Assembly: GCA_041740995.1 (NCBI GenBank)
Contig: JBGSKY010000254.1
Location: 1 to 64,000 of the forward strand
DNA length: 64,000 nt
Source: JBGSKY01 sp041740995
Lineage (GTDB): Bacteria > Planctomycetota > Planctomycetia > Pirellulales > Pirellulaceae
Direction of reading: 5' to 3'
The first letter of the stretch is position 1. Each line of letters begins with the position of its first letter. Shown piece by piece: positions 63,542 to 64,000 of the stretch. A model generated the notes under the pieces. That model was not told the DNA's origin. It did not search any database and saw only the letters and a program-made list of their open reading frames with translations. The translations under genes and the position numbers were made by a program.

Positions 63542-64000
63542 ATGCAAACCCGATTCATACAGCCAAGAGTACACTTGCAATTTTTCGTCTTGCTGGTGGC
63601 AACACTGCTTCGCACCGCCGACGTCAGAGGACAGGAAGTCGTTGCGGAATTTGGACCGAACGTTCTGATAAACAATGCGGTAATACCTGATCAATCGATT
63701 TGTATCTTGTCGCAGCAGCCACTTCGTTTTATATCCGCCCAAGATGCGTCATCAGTTCTTTTTGAAGGGCAGAACTTCGGAAACGCGAGAGCCGTGAAAA
63801 AAGTTCTCCAGCCCAGCGGGCAACCAAACTCATACGATCAGCAATACGCCGCAATCGGCGGAATTGTGCGTCTTGGCAATGAGATTGTTGCCGTTTATCA
63901 CGCAGAAAAGCCGACCGGCGGGAAAAACGAATTTGGTGTATCGAGGTTTTACGCATCGATCGGAATCGCAGTTTCAAAAGACAATGGAAATACTTTCCAG
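63542..64000 (+). CDS. Secreted protein with Asp-box, C-terminus beyond the window
   Basis: 153 codons from the ATG at 63542, open to the window end. Signal peptide MQTRFIQPRVHLQFFVLLVA, with cleavage near VRGQE. The segment AIGGIVRLGNEIVAVYHAEK and IGIAVSKDNGNTFQ at the end carry the SxDxGxTF Asp-box of sialidase-like beta-propellers (GH33 and relatives). An extracellular glycan-degrading or binding role is likely; enzyme class cannot be told from the N-terminus. It is divergent from the FeS-fusion gene across about 205 bases. Confidence 0.7.
   Translation, partial: MQTRFIQPRVHLQFFVLLVATLLRTADVRGQEVVAEFGPNVLINNAVIPDQSICILSQQPLRFISAQDASSVLFEGQNFGNARAVKKVLQPSGQPNSYDQQYAAIGGIVRLGNEIVAVYHAEKPTGGKNEFGVSRFYASIGIAVSKDNGNTFQ

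Noticed and set aside
1..64000. tRNA or rRNA genes, insertion sequences, prophage, toxin-antitoxin or defence islands
   Set aside because: No cloverleaf-like segment, transposase, integrase or phage protein was recognised; gaps are short. tRNA detection by eye is weak, so a dedicated scan could still find one.

Overview
The window looks like chromosomal DNA of a planctomycete, probably of the Pirellulales/Rhodopirellula side. Markers are a DUF1559 pseudopilin-like protein (TFTLVELL-type N-terminus), a PEP-CTERM exported protein, a DUF5117-type metalloprotease, an iduronate-sulfatase-like sulfatase, many long secreted proteins of unknown function, a ribosomal protein L17 with insertions, weak use of Shine-Dalgarno sites and short operons. 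This is inferred from gene content; no rRNA gene is present. I saw no prophage, insertion sequence, CRISPR array or tRNA.

Layout. 1-2.3 kb: 3' part-missing gmd, a cysteine desulfurase, and convergently thiS. 2.4-3.4 kb: rpsI-rplM. 3.6-4.1 kb: an intergenic array of hairpin repeats. 4.2-17.5 kb: envelope and secreted proteins (membrane protein, zinc metalloprotease, PEP-CTERM beta-propeller, DUF1559, SLBB polysaccharide export lipoprotein, a large AsmA-like protein, PDZ protein). 17.8-21.5 kb: ROK kinase, then an alpha-E protein and a circularly permuted ATP-grasp protein. 23.6-28.0 kb: rpmA, obg, rpsM-rpsK-rpoA-rplQ. 28.1-29.7 kb: a transglutaminase-like protease and an Anbu-type proteasome homologue, functionally linked to the alpha-E/ATP-grasp pair. 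30-46.7 kb: mixed metabolic, repair and envelope genes (phosphatase, GT2, MFS transporter, short UvrC, pteridine-reductase-like SDR, DUF2461, sulfatase, aldo/keto reductase, double thioredoxin, TolC-like protein, two secreted low-complexity proteins). 46.7-53.0 kb, minus strand: a nucleotide-sugar cluster with homologues of WbpD, WbpB, WbpE and WbpI/WecB, a GT2 and a polysaccharide deacetylase, fitting synthesis of a diacetamido-mannuronic acid sugar except for the first dehydrogenase. 53.0-54.7 kb: an HtrA-like protein that has lost its catalytic triad.

54.8-63.3 kb, minus strand, is the most unusual part. In transcription order it encodes a protein with two cyclic-nucleotide-binding-like folds and four [4Fe-4S] cluster motifs, a membrane cytochrome b candidate, a membrane-anchored decaheme cytochrome c, a small lipoprotein, a CcoN-CcoO fusion, and a mono-heme CcoP-like cytochrome. 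The CcoN part keeps the three heme-ligand histidines, but every CuB-ligand histidine and the cross-linked tyrosine are replaced. It should therefore not work as an oxygen reductase; the whole set looks like a redox complex that has recruited a copper-less cbb3 core. The window ends in the start of a secreted protein with an Asp-box.
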